DNA from: Sphingomonas sp. BT-65
GTDB taxonomy: Bacteria > Pseudomonadota > Alphaproteobacteria > Sphingomonadales > Sphingomonadaceae
Assembly (NCBI RefSeq): GCF_026107375.2
Contig: NZ_JAPCIA010000003.1
Coordinates: 62,001 to 126,000, forward strand
DNA length: 64,000 nt
Direction: 5' to 3'
Positions within the stretch are counted from its first letter, which is position 1, and the number at the start of each line of letters is the position of its first letter. The notes below the pieces were generated by a model. It saw only the letters and a list, made by a program, of their open reading frames with translations. It made no database searches and was not told where the DNA came from. This document shows positions 16,513 through 24,885 of this stretch, piece by piece. The translations under genes and the position numbers were made by a program.

Positions 16513-17811
16513 CTAACGCGGCGGGCGCGTGCCGAAGGTGACGATGCTCTCGCTGCCGTCTTCGGCGACCGCCGAGACGCCGACGAAATGATCGTCGACC
16601 ACCACGTCCTTGAGCACCGTCTCGGTGCGGCCGGCGACGCCGCGGACGTCGCTCCAGTCCTGCGTGTCGTTGCGGCGCCAATAGACGCGATAGCCCTTGG
16701 CACCCGGCACCGGGTTCCACTTGACCTTGATGTCGGTCGAGACCGCGCCGTCGAGCACCACGCCTGACGGCGCATCGGGTGCGTTGGCGAGGCGGCGGAG
16801 CGTCGCGACGTTGAGCGCTGTCACCTTGGCGAGATAGGGGAAATCCATCTTGTCGACCGTGTCGCCATAGACGCGGTCATTCTCGGTGCGCAGGTCCTGG
16901 TGCTGCTGGTCGTAATTCTCGGCGCCGACCGAGAAGCGCACTGCGGGGTAGCCGAGGCGCAGGAACGGCTCATGATCGCCGCCGCGGCCGAAGCGGTCGG
17001 GACGGCGCACGATGAAGGCGTCGAGCGCGTCGCGGTCCTTCTCGCGCATGCCGTCCGCCACCTTGTCGATCGCCTTGGCGAGCGCACGGCTGGGGCCGTC
17101 ATCCTCGCCGCCGTCGCCGCGGCGCTTGATCTGCTCCTCGAGCGTCTCCGACGCGCGGATGCCCTCGGAGAAGACGCGCACGCGATCGGCGACGCGGACG
17201 CCATTCTGGCCCATGGTATTGCCGACGATGTCGTTGTTGAGCACCGCGACCACGGTCCAGCCGCGCTCCTTGGCAGTCTCGGCGAGCAGGGTGCCGCCCA
17301 TCAGGCCCTGCTCCTCGCCCGAGAGAGCGGCATAGATGATCGTTGCCTTGTGCTTTTCCTTCGAGAGGATGCGCGCCGCCTCGATCACCAGCGCCACACC
17401 CGAGGCGTCGTCGTTGGCGCCGGGTGCGTCGGCGGTGAAGTTCATGACGTCGGTGACGCGGCTGTCGATATGGCCCTGGACGATGACGACTCGCTTGGGG
17501 TCCGCGCCCGCCTGGAAGCCGAGTACGTTGACCACCTCGACCCCGTTCGGCGCGCGCGGGCCGGTGAAAGTGCGCGCGATGTTGGCGACCTCGATGCACT
17601 TGCACGCTGCGCCGATGCGGTTGAGTTCGTCCGCCGCCCATTTGCGCGCGGCGCCGATGCCGCGGACGGGGTCGGTGGCGGAGGAGAGGGTGTGGCGCGT
17701 GCCGAAGCTCACCAGCTTCTCGACATCGGCCTTGAGGCGTTCGGGGCTGGGCTGGTCCTGAGCGGCGGCAGGGGCTGCGGCGAGCAGCGCGAGCAAGGGG
17801 AGGGTTCGCAT
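16513..17811 (-). CDS. M28-family zinc aminopeptidase with C-terminal Fn3-like domain
   Basis: A 432-residue exported peptidase. Signal peptide RTLPLLALLAAAPAAAQ. The M28 metal ligands are visible: H in VQGHIDSR, D in GANDDASG, E-E in LSGEEQGL, D in LNNDIVGN and H in GGDHEPFLRLGYPAV. The last about 90 residues (VKWNPVPGAKGYRVYWRR) look like a fibronectin type III fold, as in other secreted M28 enzymes. It probably trims peptides in the periplasm. The start at 17811 begins the signal peptide. The uspA gene ends 5 bp upstream, so the two form an operon. Confidence 0.9.
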   Translation of the reverse strand: MRTLPLLALLAAAPAAAQDQPSPERLKADVEKLVSFGTRHTLSSATDPVRGIGAARKWAADELNRIGAACKCIEVANIARTFTGPRAPNGVEVVNVLGFQAGADPKRVVIVQGHIDSRVTDVMNFTADAPGANDDASGVALVIEAARILSKEKHKATIIYAALSGEEQGLMGGTLLAETAKERGWTVVAVLNNDIVGNTMGQNGVRVADRVRVFSEGIRASETLEEQIKRRGDGGEDDGPSRALAKAIDKVADGMREKDRDALDAFIVRRPDRFGRGGDHEPFLRLGYPAVRFSVGAENYDQQHQDLRTENDRVYGDTVDKMDFPYLAKVTALNVATLRRLANAPDAPSGVVLDGAVSTDIKVKWNPVPGAKGYRVYWRRNDTQDWSDVRGVAGRTETVLKDVVVDDHFVGVSAVAEDGSESIVTFGTRPPR

Positions 17812-17816
17812 GGCGA

Positions 17817-18272
17817 TCAGCTTAGCCGGTCGATCGCTTCGCGGTCGAGGCTTCCCGGGATGATCATCAACGGGATCGGCAGCGCGGCCATGTCGCCGCC
17901 GGTGAAATGGGTGACCAGCGCGCCGGGCTTGCCGCCGGTCGCCGCGCCGAGCACGAGCGCGGCGATCTCGGGGTTGGCGGCGATCAGCTCGCGGATGATC
18001 TTGGGGCCGTCGCCCTCGCGCACGGTGATGGTGGGCTTGAGGCCCGATTCCTGGATCAGCGTGCCCGCCGCGCCCGCGACCAGCGCCTCGGCACGCTGGC
18101 GCGCCTCTTCCTCGATCGTCGCCATCACGCCGCCCCACTGCACGAAATCGGGCTTGGGAATCATCACCAGGATCTCGACCCCGCCGCCCGTCTTGACGGC
18201 GCGGCGGGCGGCGAAGCGGAGCGCGATCTGCGCCTCCGGACTTTCGTCAATCACCACAAGATAGGTGCGCAT
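17817..18272 (-). CDS. Universal stress protein UspA family
   Basis: A 151-residue UspA-fold protein: MRTYLVVIDESPEAQIAL at the N-terminus and VLGAATGGKPGALVTHFTGG near the C-terminus. The canonical nucleotide motif G-2x-G-9x-G-(S/T) is only partly matched, so ATP binding is uncertain. The ATG at 18272 follows GGAGGGG. It is first of a two-gene minus operon with the M28 peptidase and diverges from the PDH E2 gene. Confidence 0.85.
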   Translation of the reverse strand: MRTYLVVIDESPEAQIALRFAARRAVKTGGGVEILVMIPKPDFVQWGGVMATIEEEARQRAEALVAGAAGTLIQESGLKPTITVREGDGPKIIRELIAANPEIAALVLGAATGGKPGALVTHFTGGDMAALPIPLMIIPGSLDREAIDRLS

Positions 18273-18428
18273 GAAACCATCCCCTCCGGTTTCGCATGGT
18301 GGTGACGCGGGAAGCCGCGCTGCGCAAGACCGGAGTGGGGCCTTACGGGCGCGGCAGGCTTGACCCGCGCCGTGCATCGCGCAAGGGAGGGCCGAAACCA
18401 ACAGCCTGCGACAGGATCCTCCTCCCCC

Positions 18429-19724
18429 ATGTCGATCGAGATCAAGATGCCTGCCCTTTCCCCGACGATGGAGGAGGGCACCCTCGCCAAATGGCTGGTG
18501 AAGGAGGGCGACACGGTCAAGGCTGGCGACCTGATGGCCGAGATCGAGACCGACAAGGCGACGATGGAGTTCGAGGCGGTCGACGAAGGCACGATCGCCA
18601 AGATCCTGGTGGCCGAGGGCACTGACGGGGTGAAGGTCGGCACGGCGATCGCGATCCTGGCGGGCGAGGGCGAGGATGCCTCGGCGGTCGAAGCGCCCAA
18701 GGTGGAAGCGCCCAAGGCGGAGGCGCCGAAGGAAGAACCCAAGGCTGCGGCGCCGGCTCCGGCTCCGGCCGAGCCTGCGAAGCCTGCGCCGGCCCCCGCT
18801 GCGAGCGGCGATCGCGTAAAGGCGAGCCCGCTGGCGCGTCGCATTGCCGCCGAGAAGGGCGTCGAACTGTCGGCGGTGCAGGGCTCCGGACCCGGTGGCC
18901 GCATCGTCAAGGCGGACGTCGAGGATGCCAAGCCCGGCGCGGCACCCGCGCCCAAGGCGGCGGAAGCGCCAGCGGCTGCTGCTGGGGCCCCGGCTCCGGC
19001 GGCGGCGCCAGCCTCGGTGTGGTATGACGAGAGCATCCCGCACGAGGAAGAGAAGCTCAGCAACATCCGCAAGACGATCGCGCGCCGCCTGACCGAGGCG
19101 AAGCAGACGATTCCGCACATCTATCTGACCGTCGACGTTCAGCTCGACGCGCTGCTCAAGCTGCGCGGCCAGCTCAACAAGAGCCTGGAGGGCCGTGGGG
19201 TCAAGCTGTCGGTCAACGACATGCTGATCAAGGCGCTCGCGGTGGCGCTGATGCAGGTGCCCAAGTGCAACGTCACCTATGCCGGCGACAAGCTGATCAA
19301 GTACAGCCGCACCGACATCTCGGTCGCGGTGTCGACACCCACCGGCCTGATCACCCCGATCATCCGCGATGCGGCGAACATCGGCCTGGCGTCGATCTCG
19401 ACCCAGATGAAGGAACTCGCCGAGCGCGCGAAGGAAGGCAAGCTCAAGCCCGAGGAATATCAGGGCGGCACTGCCAGCATCTCGAACATGGGCATGTACG
19501 GCATCAAGCAGTTCGACGCAGTGATCAACCCGCCCCAGGCGACGATCCTGGCGGTCGGCGCGGGCGAGAAGCGGCCCTACATCGTCGACGATGCGCTGGG
19601 CGTGGCGACCGTCATGTCGGCGACCGGCAGCTTCGATCACCGCGCGGTGGACGGGGCCGACGGCGCCGAGCTGATGAAGGTGTTCAAGGCGCTCGTCGAG
19701 TCGCCGTTCGGCCTGCTGGCCTGA
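18429..19724 (+). CDS. pdhC: Pyruvate dehydrogenase E2, dihydrolipoamide acetyltransferase
   Basis: A 431-residue core subunit of the pyruvate dehydrogenase complex. One lipoyl domain (1-78) with lipoylated K43 in [10 protein letters not shown]; an Ala/Pro/Lys linker; an E1/E3-binding domain ([20 protein letters not shown] and [12 protein letters not shown]); another Ala/Pro linker; and the catalytic domain with the active-site pair H404 and D408 in FDHRAVDG. The start ATG gives the usual [17 protein letters not shown] end. E1 genes are not in this window. The gene is followed by a dense cluster ending in lpdA (E3). Confidence 0.95.
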   Translation: MSIEIKMPALSPTMEEGTLAKWLVKEGDTVKAGDLMAEIETDKATMEFEAVDEGTIAKILVAEGTDGVKVGTAIAILAGEGEDASAVEAPKVEAPKAEAPKEEPKAAAPAPAPAEPAKPAPAPAASGDRVKASPLARRIAAEKGVELSAVQGSGPGGRIVKADVEDAKPGAAPAPKAAEAPAAAAGAPAPAAAPASVWYDESIPHEEEKLSNIRKTIARRLTEAKQTIPHIYLTVDVQLDALLKLRGQLNKSLEGRGVKLSVNDMLIKALAVALMQVPKCNVTYAGDKLIKYSRTDISVAVSTPTGLITPIIRDAANIGLASISTQMKELAERAKEGKLKPEEYQGGTASISNMGMYGIKQFDAVINPPQATILAVGAGEKRPYIVDDALGVATVMSATGSFDHRAVDGADGAELMKVFKALVESPFGLLA

Positions 19725-19740
19725 GGGCGGGGGCGCCGCG

Positions 19741-19953
19741 ATGCGCGTCCTGGTCGAAGCTTTGCACATCGCCGCCGGCATCGCGGTCGCGCTGATGATC
19801 GGCGCGGTGGCGAGCTGGGCCTATCCGCTCGCCGAGCGCGACATCTGGCTGGTGACAGGCGTGGCGATCGTGTGCGTGATCCTGATGGGGATCGAGCCGA
19901 TGAGTCGCGCGATGGCGCCGGAGCCGGCGGGCAAGGACACGCGCGATGCCTGA
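19741..19953 (+). CDS. Small membrane protein, unknown
   Basis: A 70-residue protein with two hydrophobic segments (AAGIAVALMIGAVASWAY and WLVTGVAIVCVILMGI). No family is recognised. It starts 16 bp after pdhC, and its stop overlaps the next gene by 8 bp, which with its coding character supports translation within the pdhC-lpdA cluster. Confidence 0.65.
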   Translation: MRVLVEALHIAAGIAVALMIGAVASWAYPLAERDIWLVTGVAIVCVILMGIEPMSRAMAPEPAGKDTRDA

Positions 19954-20335
19954 CCGCGCACCCCCGATCACCGAACCGACGACTCGCGTGAGCACCATGC
20001 CCGCGGATGCCAACGCCTATGGCGACATTTTCGGCGGCTGGCTGGTCGGGCAGATGGACATGGCGGCGGGGCTGGTCGCGGCGCGCCGCGCGCGCGGCCG
20101 CGCGGTGACCGTGGCGATGGACGGCATGCAGTTCCACGCGCCGGTATTCGTCGGCGACGAGGTGTCGGTCTATGCCAGCCTGGTCAAGGTCGGCCGCACC
20201 TCGATGCAGATCGACGTCGAGGCCTGGCGGCGCAACCGGCATGCCGAGGAGCACCAGCTGGTGACGCAGGCGGTGTTCACCTTCGTCGCCGTGGGCGAGG
20301 ACCGCAAGCCGCGCCCGGTGGACGGCGAGGCGTGA
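19946..20335 (+). CDS. yciA: Acyl-CoA thioesterase, YciA-type hotdog fold
   Basis: A 129-residue hotdog thioesterase that hydrolyses acyl-CoA. Family signatures: MPADANAYGDIFGGWL with the catalytic Asp, QMDMAAGLVAARRARG, and VTVAMDGMQFHAPVFVGD. Its place between PDH E2 and E3 suggests a link to acetyl-/acyl-CoA balance. It overlaps both neighbours (8 bp upstream, 4 bp GTGA downstream). Confidence 0.9.
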   Translation: MPDRAPPITEPTTRVSTMPADANAYGDIFGGWLVGQMDMAAGLVAARRARGRAVTVAMDGMQFHAPVFVGDEVSVYASLVKVGRTSMQIDVEAWRRNRHAEEHQLVTQAVFTFVAVGEDRKPRPVDGEA

Positions 20336-20754
20336 CGTGGATCGTAGCGTTCGTGCGGCGGTTCCTCTTGCCCGCCTTTATCGGCGCCTATCTGGCGAAC
20401 CTTGCGGTCTACTGGATGCTGGAGAGCGAGGGCGGCGCGACCGACTGGAAGAGCGTCGGCGTGCTGTTCGCGATCATTCTCGCCGGGCTGATCGTGGCGT
20501 GGCCGGCCTATGTGCTGTTGCGGCGGCTGGCGCTGCCCGCGCTGGTGACGGGGGTGTTGCTGCTGGTGCTGGGGACTGGGATCGGCGCGCTGGCTGCCTA
20601 TCTCATCGCCATGCAGCTCGTTCCCGATACCGCGGGGGAATATATCCGATTCGGCCTGGTGGTCGGGCCGGTGGCGGCTTTGTTCTGGCTCATCCTCAAT
20701 TTCGACGTACTGCGCCCCCGGCGGGCGGGGCAATTTGGAGATCGACGTGGCTGA
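20332..20754 (+). CDS. Integral membrane protein, unknown
   Basis: A 140-residue protein with about four predicted helices (FLLPAFIGAYLANLAVYWM, VGVLFAIILAGLIVAWPAYV, LVTGVLLLVLGTGIGALAAY, FGLVVGPVAALFWLILNF). The start is GTG in a GTGA overlap with yciA, and the end overlaps the lpdA start by 8 bp. No known family is recognised. The context suggests co-translation with the PDH components. Confidence 0.7.
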   Translation: MTWIVAFVRRFLLPAFIGAYLANLAVYWMLESEGGATDWKSVGVLFAIILAGLIVAWPAYVLLRRLALPALVTGVLLLVLGTGIGALAAYLIAMQLVPDTAGEYIRFGLVVGPVAALFWLILNFDVLRPRRAGQFGDRRG

Positions 20755-22147
20755 ATCCTATGACGTGATCGTGCTTGGCTCGGGCCCCGGCGGCTATGTC
20801 GCGGCGATCCGCGCGAGCCAGCTTGGCCTCAAGACCGCGATCGTCGAGCGTGAGCTGCTGGGCGGCATCTGTTTGAATTGGGGCTGCATCCCGACCAAGG
20901 CGCTGCTGCGCTCGGCGGAGATTTTCCATTTCATGCAGCACGCCAAGGATTACGGCCTCGCCGCGGAGAAGATCAGCGCGGACCTAGAAGCCGTCGTCAA
21001 GCGCTCGCGCGGGGTGGCGAAGCAGCTCAACCAGGGCGTCACGCACTTGATGAAGAAGAACAAGATCGCGGTGCACATGGGCACCGGCAAGCTGACCGGG
21101 AAGGGCAAGCTCTCGGTCACCGCCGAGGACGGCAAGACGACCGAGCTGGCCGCGAAGAACATCATTCTCGCCACCGGCGCGCGCGCCCGCGACCTCCCGG
21201 GCCTGCCGACGGACGGCAAGCGCGTGTGGACCTATCGCCATGCGATGACCCCGCCCGAGATGCCGAAGAGGCTGCTGGTCATCGGATCGGGCGCGATCGG
21301 GATCGAGTTCGCGAGCTTTTACAACGACATGGGCGCCGAGGTGACGGTGGTCGAGATGCTCGACCGCATCGTGCCGGTCGAGGATGCCGACATCTCGGCG
21401 CATCTCGAAAAGGCGCTCAAGAAGCAGGGCATGACGATCATGACCGGCGCCAAGGTCGACAAGATCGCCGCCGACGCCAATGGCGTGAAGGCCACCATCA
21501 TCGCCAAGGACGGCAAGCCCGCTGTGGGCGACTTTAGCCACGTTATCGTCGCGATCGGCATCGTGCCCAACACCAGCGACATCGGGCTCAAGGAGCAGGG
21601 CGTCGATGTCGACGACCGCGGCTTCCTCAAGACTGACGGCGCGTGCAAGACCAACATCGACGGCCTCTACGCGATCGGCGACATCACCGCGCCGCCGTGG
21701 TTGGCGCACAAGGCGAGCCACGAGGGCGTGATCGCGGCCGAGGCGATCGCGGGCAAGCATCCGCACGCGATGGATCCGCTCAACATCCCGGGCTGCACTT
21801 ACTGCCACCCGCAGATCGCCAGCGTCGGGCTGACCGAGGCGAAGGCCAAGGAAGCGGGTTACGAGGTCAAGGTCGGCAACTTCCCCTTCATCGGCAATGG
21901 CAAGGCGATTGCCCTCGGCGAGCCGGAAGGCTTCGTGAAAACCGTGTTCGACGCCAAGACCGGCGAGCTGCTCGGCGCACACATGATCGGCGCCGAGGTG
22001 ACCGAGATGATCCAGGGCTATGCCGTCGGCAAGACGCTGGAGACCACCGAGGCCGAGCTGATCGAGACGGTGTTCCCGCATCCGACGATCAGCGAGACGA
22101 TGCACGAGGCGGTGCTCTCCGCCTATGGCCGCGTGTTGCACATCTGA
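20747..22147 (+). CDS. lpdA: Dihydrolipoyl dehydrogenase (E3)
   Basis: A 466-residue FAD/NAD disulfide oxidoreductase that reoxidises dihydrolipoamide of the 2-oxoacid dehydrogenase complexes. FAD motif VIVLGSGPGGYVAA; redox-active C42/C47 in GGICLNWGCIPTK; NAD motif LLVIGSGAIGIEFASF; second FAD motif in GLYAIGDITAPPWLAHKA; C-terminal base in FPHPTISETMHEA. The GTG at 20747 is chosen because GGAG lies 6 bp upstream. A TTG at 20735 would add four residues but lacks a site. Confidence 0.96.
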   Translation: MAESYDVIVLGSGPGGYVAAIRASQLGLKTAIVERELLGGICLNWGCIPTKALLRSAEIFHFMQHAKDYGLAAEKISADLEAVVKRSRGVAKQLNQGVTHLMKKNKIAVHMGTGKLTGKGKLSVTAEDGKTTELAAKNIILATGARARDLPGLPTDGKRVWTYRHAMTPPEMPKRLLVIGSGAIGIEFASFYNDMGAEVTVVEMLDRIVPVEDADISAHLEKALKKQGMTIMTGAKVDKIAADANGVKATIIAKDGKPAVGDFSHVIVAIGIVPNTSDIGLKEQGVDVDDRGFLKTDGACKTNIDGLYAIGDITAPPWLAHKASHEGVIAAEAIAGKHPHAMDPLNIPGCTYCHPQIASVGLTEAKAKEAGYEVKVGNFPFIGNGKAIALGEPEGFVKTVFDAKTGELLGAHMIGAEVTEMIQGYAVGKTLETTEAELIETVFPHPTISETMHEAVLSAYGRVLHI

Positions 22148-22566
22148 TGCGAGCCCCGGCGATCCTCTGCTGCGTGCTCGCGGCGATGTCGCCGGGAGCA
22201 TCGGCGATGCGGCGAGTGCAGGAGCCGACCATCGGGCCTGTATGCCTCTATGGCCTCGTCAGCCTGGCCGAGGAGATCGGCAAAAATTGTCCGAAGCTGC
22301 ACGATGCCCGCGTTCAGACCATATTGTCTGCGAACGTGCAGAAGCTCGACGCCTATTTCGCGCGTGGCGGCTGGACGGCAGCGCAGATCGCCGAGTTCAA
22401 GCGCGAGCAGGCTCATGTCGGTGCTCCCGATCCCAAGGGCCTGTTTTGCAAGGGGGAGATGGCATCGTTCTATCCCGACAGTAAGGATGAGACCGAGGGT
22501 CTCGCGATCGTGACCGATCACATCGTGTCCAAGCCCCGGCCGCTCGAATGGGGCGACTGCATCTAG
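22147..22566 (+). CDS. Secreted protein of unknown function
   Basis: A 139-residue protein with a signal peptide (APAILCCVLAAMSPGASA) and several Cys (VCLYG, KNCPKL, GLFCKG, WGDCI) that may form disulfides in the periplasm. The ATG overlaps the lpdA stop (TGATG). No domain is recognised. Codon use is like its neighbours. Its N-terminal signal and the coupling argue that it is expressed. Confidence 0.7.
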   Translation: MRAPAILCCVLAAMSPGASAMRRVQEPTIGPVCLYGLVSLAEEIGKNCPKLHDARVQTILSANVQKLDAYFARGGWTAAQIAEFKREQAHVGAPDPKGLFCKGEMASFYPDSKDETEGLAIVTDHIVSKPRPLEWGDCI

Positions 22567-22645
22567 ACGGATGCTCCGCCCCGCGGCGTTCAGTCTTTTT
22601 TGGGGAAACCCTGCCATGCTCGCGCGCGATTTGCGGGAGCATGGC

Positions 22646-23029
22646 ATGTCGTTGAAGACGCTATGGGGTTTGATCGCAGGGCTCGTCCCGGTCGTGTGGT
22701 TCGGTGGGCTGGCGATCCATTTCTATCGGGTCAACGAGGCGATGGGCGGGTTCGCGTCGCGCGAGCTGATGCCGACGATCGTCGGGCTTGGCGGGCTCGG
22801 GCTGCTGTTCACCATTCCGATCCTGATCCAGCTGGTGCGGCTGGTGAGCGGATCCGCGACCAAACCGAAGGAGCTGAAGGCGCCGGTTGCTGCGGATGAC
22901 GCGGCGGCGAGCGATTTCGATGCCGACGCCGTGATCGCGCGCTATCTGGAGAAGAAGGCGGCCGGTGAGGCGTCGTTCGAGGTGCCCGACAACGCTGCGC
23001 CGCGGCCGACCTTCGGCCGCAAGGTCTGA
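22646..23029 (+). CDS. Small inner-membrane protein, unknown
   Basis: A 127-residue protein with two N-terminal hydrophobic helices (LWGLIAGLVPVVWFGGLAI and TIVGLGGLGLLFTIPILIQL) and a cytoplasmic tail ending APRPTFGRKV. The tail contains FDADAVIARYLEKKAAGE, a short amphipathic helix. The ATG at 22646 lies 6 bp after GGGAG and starts just before the first helix; an upstream ATG at 22571 has no convincing site. No family is recognised. Confidence 0.65.
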   Translation: MSLKTLWGLIAGLVPVVWFGGLAIHFYRVNEAMGGFASRELMPTIVGLGGLGLLFTIPILIQLVRLVSGSATKPKELKAPVAADDAAASDFDADAVIARYLEKKAAGEASFEVPDNAAPRPTFGRKV

Positions 23030-23109
23030 TCCCCCTGAAATAATCGCGCCGGTGAGTTGACCTTTGGCGCGCGTGCGGCGAGCTTCCGCCGACAGCGAGC
23101 GGGGGACTC

Positions 23110-24390
23110 ATGAAACGCGAAATCTTCGTTGCGGTCGTGGCCGCGCTGACGGCTGCGCCTGCCTCCGCCGAGACCGTCGTCGTTACCGCGGACCGCATGG
23201 TCGACGTCGTGGCCGGGACCATCGTCGAAGAGCCCGTGGTGGTCATCACCGACGGGCGAATCGCGGCGGTGACCGGGCGCAATGGCGGGCGGCCGAACAT
23301 CCCCGAGGGCGCGAAACGGATCGACCTGCCGGGCAAGACGATCCTGCCCGGGCTGATCGACATGCACGTCCATCTCGACACCAACCCGCGTTATGGCGGC
23401 TATACCGGGTTTCAGTTCACCGACAGCTTCTGGGCGATCCAGGGGGTGGCCAACGCCCGCGCGATGCTCAAGGCCGGCTTCACGACGGTCCGCAACGTCG
23501 GGTCCGAGAACTATGCGGATGTCGGCTACAAGCAGGCGATCGAGGAAGGGCTGATGGAGGGACCGCGGATCGTGCCCGCAGCGCATGCGCTGGGCGCGAC
23601 CGGTGGGCATTGCGACCAGACCTATCTGCCGCCCTCATACAAGGCCAAGGGCGTGGCGGTGGGCGACGGGCCGCAGGAACTGCGCGTCAAGGTGCGCGAG
23701 CAGCGCAAGTACGGCGCCGAGGTGATCAAGATCTGCGCCACCGGCGGGGTCTTCTCGCGCAACACCGAGCCGGGGCAGCAGCAGCTGTCCGAGGAGGAGA
23801 TGCGTGCGATCGTCGACGAGGCGCATCAATGGGGCCTCAAGGTCGCGGCGCATGCGCATGGCGCGGCCGGGATCAAGGCGGCGATCCGCGCCGGGATCGA
23901 CACGATCGAGCATGCCAGCCTGGTCGATGACGAGGGCATCAGGCTCGCCGTCGCGCGCAAGCAGCCGGTGTGGTTCTCGATGGATATCTTCAACACCGAC
24001 TATACCCAGGCGGAGGGGAAGAAGAACGGCGTGCTCGAGGACAATTTGCGCAAGGACCGCGAGGTGGCGCAGATCCAACGCGACAATTTCCGCAAGGCGC
24101 ATGCCGCGGGCGTGAAGATGGTGTTTGGCACCGATGCCGGGGTGGTGCCGCACGGCACCGCAGCGGGGCAGTTCCGCGTGATGGTCGAGTATGGGATGAC
24201 CCCGCTGGAGGCGATCCGCGCCGCGACGGTGAATGCGGCGGAAGCGCTGGGCCGCAGCAAGGATGTCGGCGCGATCGCGGTCGGCCGCTATGGCGATATC
24301 GTCGCGGTGGAGGGCAACCCGCTCCAGGACGTGCGCGTGCTCACCGCGGTCAAAGCGGTGATCAAGGGCGGGGCGCTGGTTGCGGACTGA
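23110..24390 (+). CDS. Secreted metal-dependent amidohydrolase (Xaa-Pro/Xaa-Arg dipeptidase type)
   Basis: A 426-residue exported amidohydrolase. Signal peptide REIFVAVVAALTAAPASA. Two-metal site: H86 and H88 in IDMHVHLD, a probable carboxylated Lys in VIKICATGG, His in AAHAHG, His in IEHAS and Asp in FGTDAG. This set matches the secreted prolidase-like amidohydrolases (Sgx9260/Cc2672 type) that hydrolyse dipeptides. The actual peptide preference is unknown. It stands alone. Confidence 0.88.
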   Translation: MKREIFVAVVAALTAAPASAETVVVTADRMVDVVAGTIVEEPVVVITDGRIAAVTGRNGGRPNIPEGAKRIDLPGKTILPGLIDMHVHLDTNPRYGGYTGFQFTDSFWAIQGVANARAMLKAGFTTVRNVGSENYADVGYKQAIEEGLMEGPRIVPAAHALGATGGHCDQTYLPPSYKAKGVAVGDGPQELRVKVREQRKYGAEVIKICATGGVFSRNTEPGQQQLSEEEMRAIVDEAHQWGLKVAAHAHGAAGIKAAIRAGIDTIEHASLVDDEGIRLAVARKQPVWFSMDIFNTDYTQAEGKKNGVLEDNLRKDREVAQIQRDNFRKAHAAGVKMVFGTDAGVVPHGTAAGQFRVMVEYGMTPLEAIRAATVNAAEALGRSKDVGAIAVGRYGDIVAVEGNPLQDVRVLTAVKAVIKGGALVAD

Positions 24391-24396
24391 CGGCGG

Positions 24397-24879
24397 TCAG
24401 GCGGCGCTCTGGTCCGCCTCGAGGATCTCGACCGTAGTGGCGAGCGGTGCGCGCGGGGCGCTGGCCGTGATCAGCGGTGTCGCCGTGACGGTGGTCGCGC
24501 CGATGCGCCGCATCCGCCCGTCGATATGGCCGCCATTCTCCATCGTGATGTTCTCATATTCGACGTCGCCGGTGATCCGCGCGCTGCGCTCGACGGTGAG
24601 CTGACGGACGCGGACGGTGCCCTCGATCGCGCCGGCGATGCGCGCGCTTTCGGCGGTGACGCCGCCGACGATTTGGCTCTCGGCGCCCTGGATGAGGGCG
24701 GCGCAGTCGACGTCACCCTCGATCCGGCCCTCGATATGCAGCTCGGCGCTGGCGTGGACGTTGCCCGAGATCACGACGTCGGCGCCGATCACGGAGAACA
24801 TGCCGCGGCGCGCGCCGCCGGGAGTCCCGTTGGAGGGGACCATGACAGGACGATCGTCACGCGGCTTGTTTCCGAACAT
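24397..24879 (-). CDS. Bactofilin
   Basis: A 160-residue cytoskeletal protein of the bactofilin (DUF583) family. The central right-handed beta-helix is visible as repeated short hydrophobic strands: FSVIGADVVISGNV, LHIEGRIEGDVDC, IVGGVTAESARIAGAIEGTV, ARITGDVEYENITM. The flanking tails are disordered and Pro/Ala-rich. Bactofilins polymerise at the inner membrane and organise local cell-wall synthesis. It lies 6 bp downstream of a GT-C-type membrane gene, which may hint at envelope work together. Confidence 0.92.
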   Translation of the reverse strand: MFGNKPRDDRPVMVPSNGTPGGARRGMFSVIGADVVISGNVHASAELHIEGRIEGDVDCAALIQGAESQIVGGVTAESARIAGAIEGTVRVRQLTVERSARITGDVEYENITMENGGHIDGRMRRIGATTVTATPLITASAPRAPLATTVEILEADQSAA

Positions 24880-24885
24880 CTAAGC

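Noticed and set aside
17817..19781. Long minus-strand frame spanning uspA and the whole of pdhC
   Set aside because: Only the last 151 residues are real (UspA). The rest is antisense to the PDH E2 gene, with no recognisable domain.
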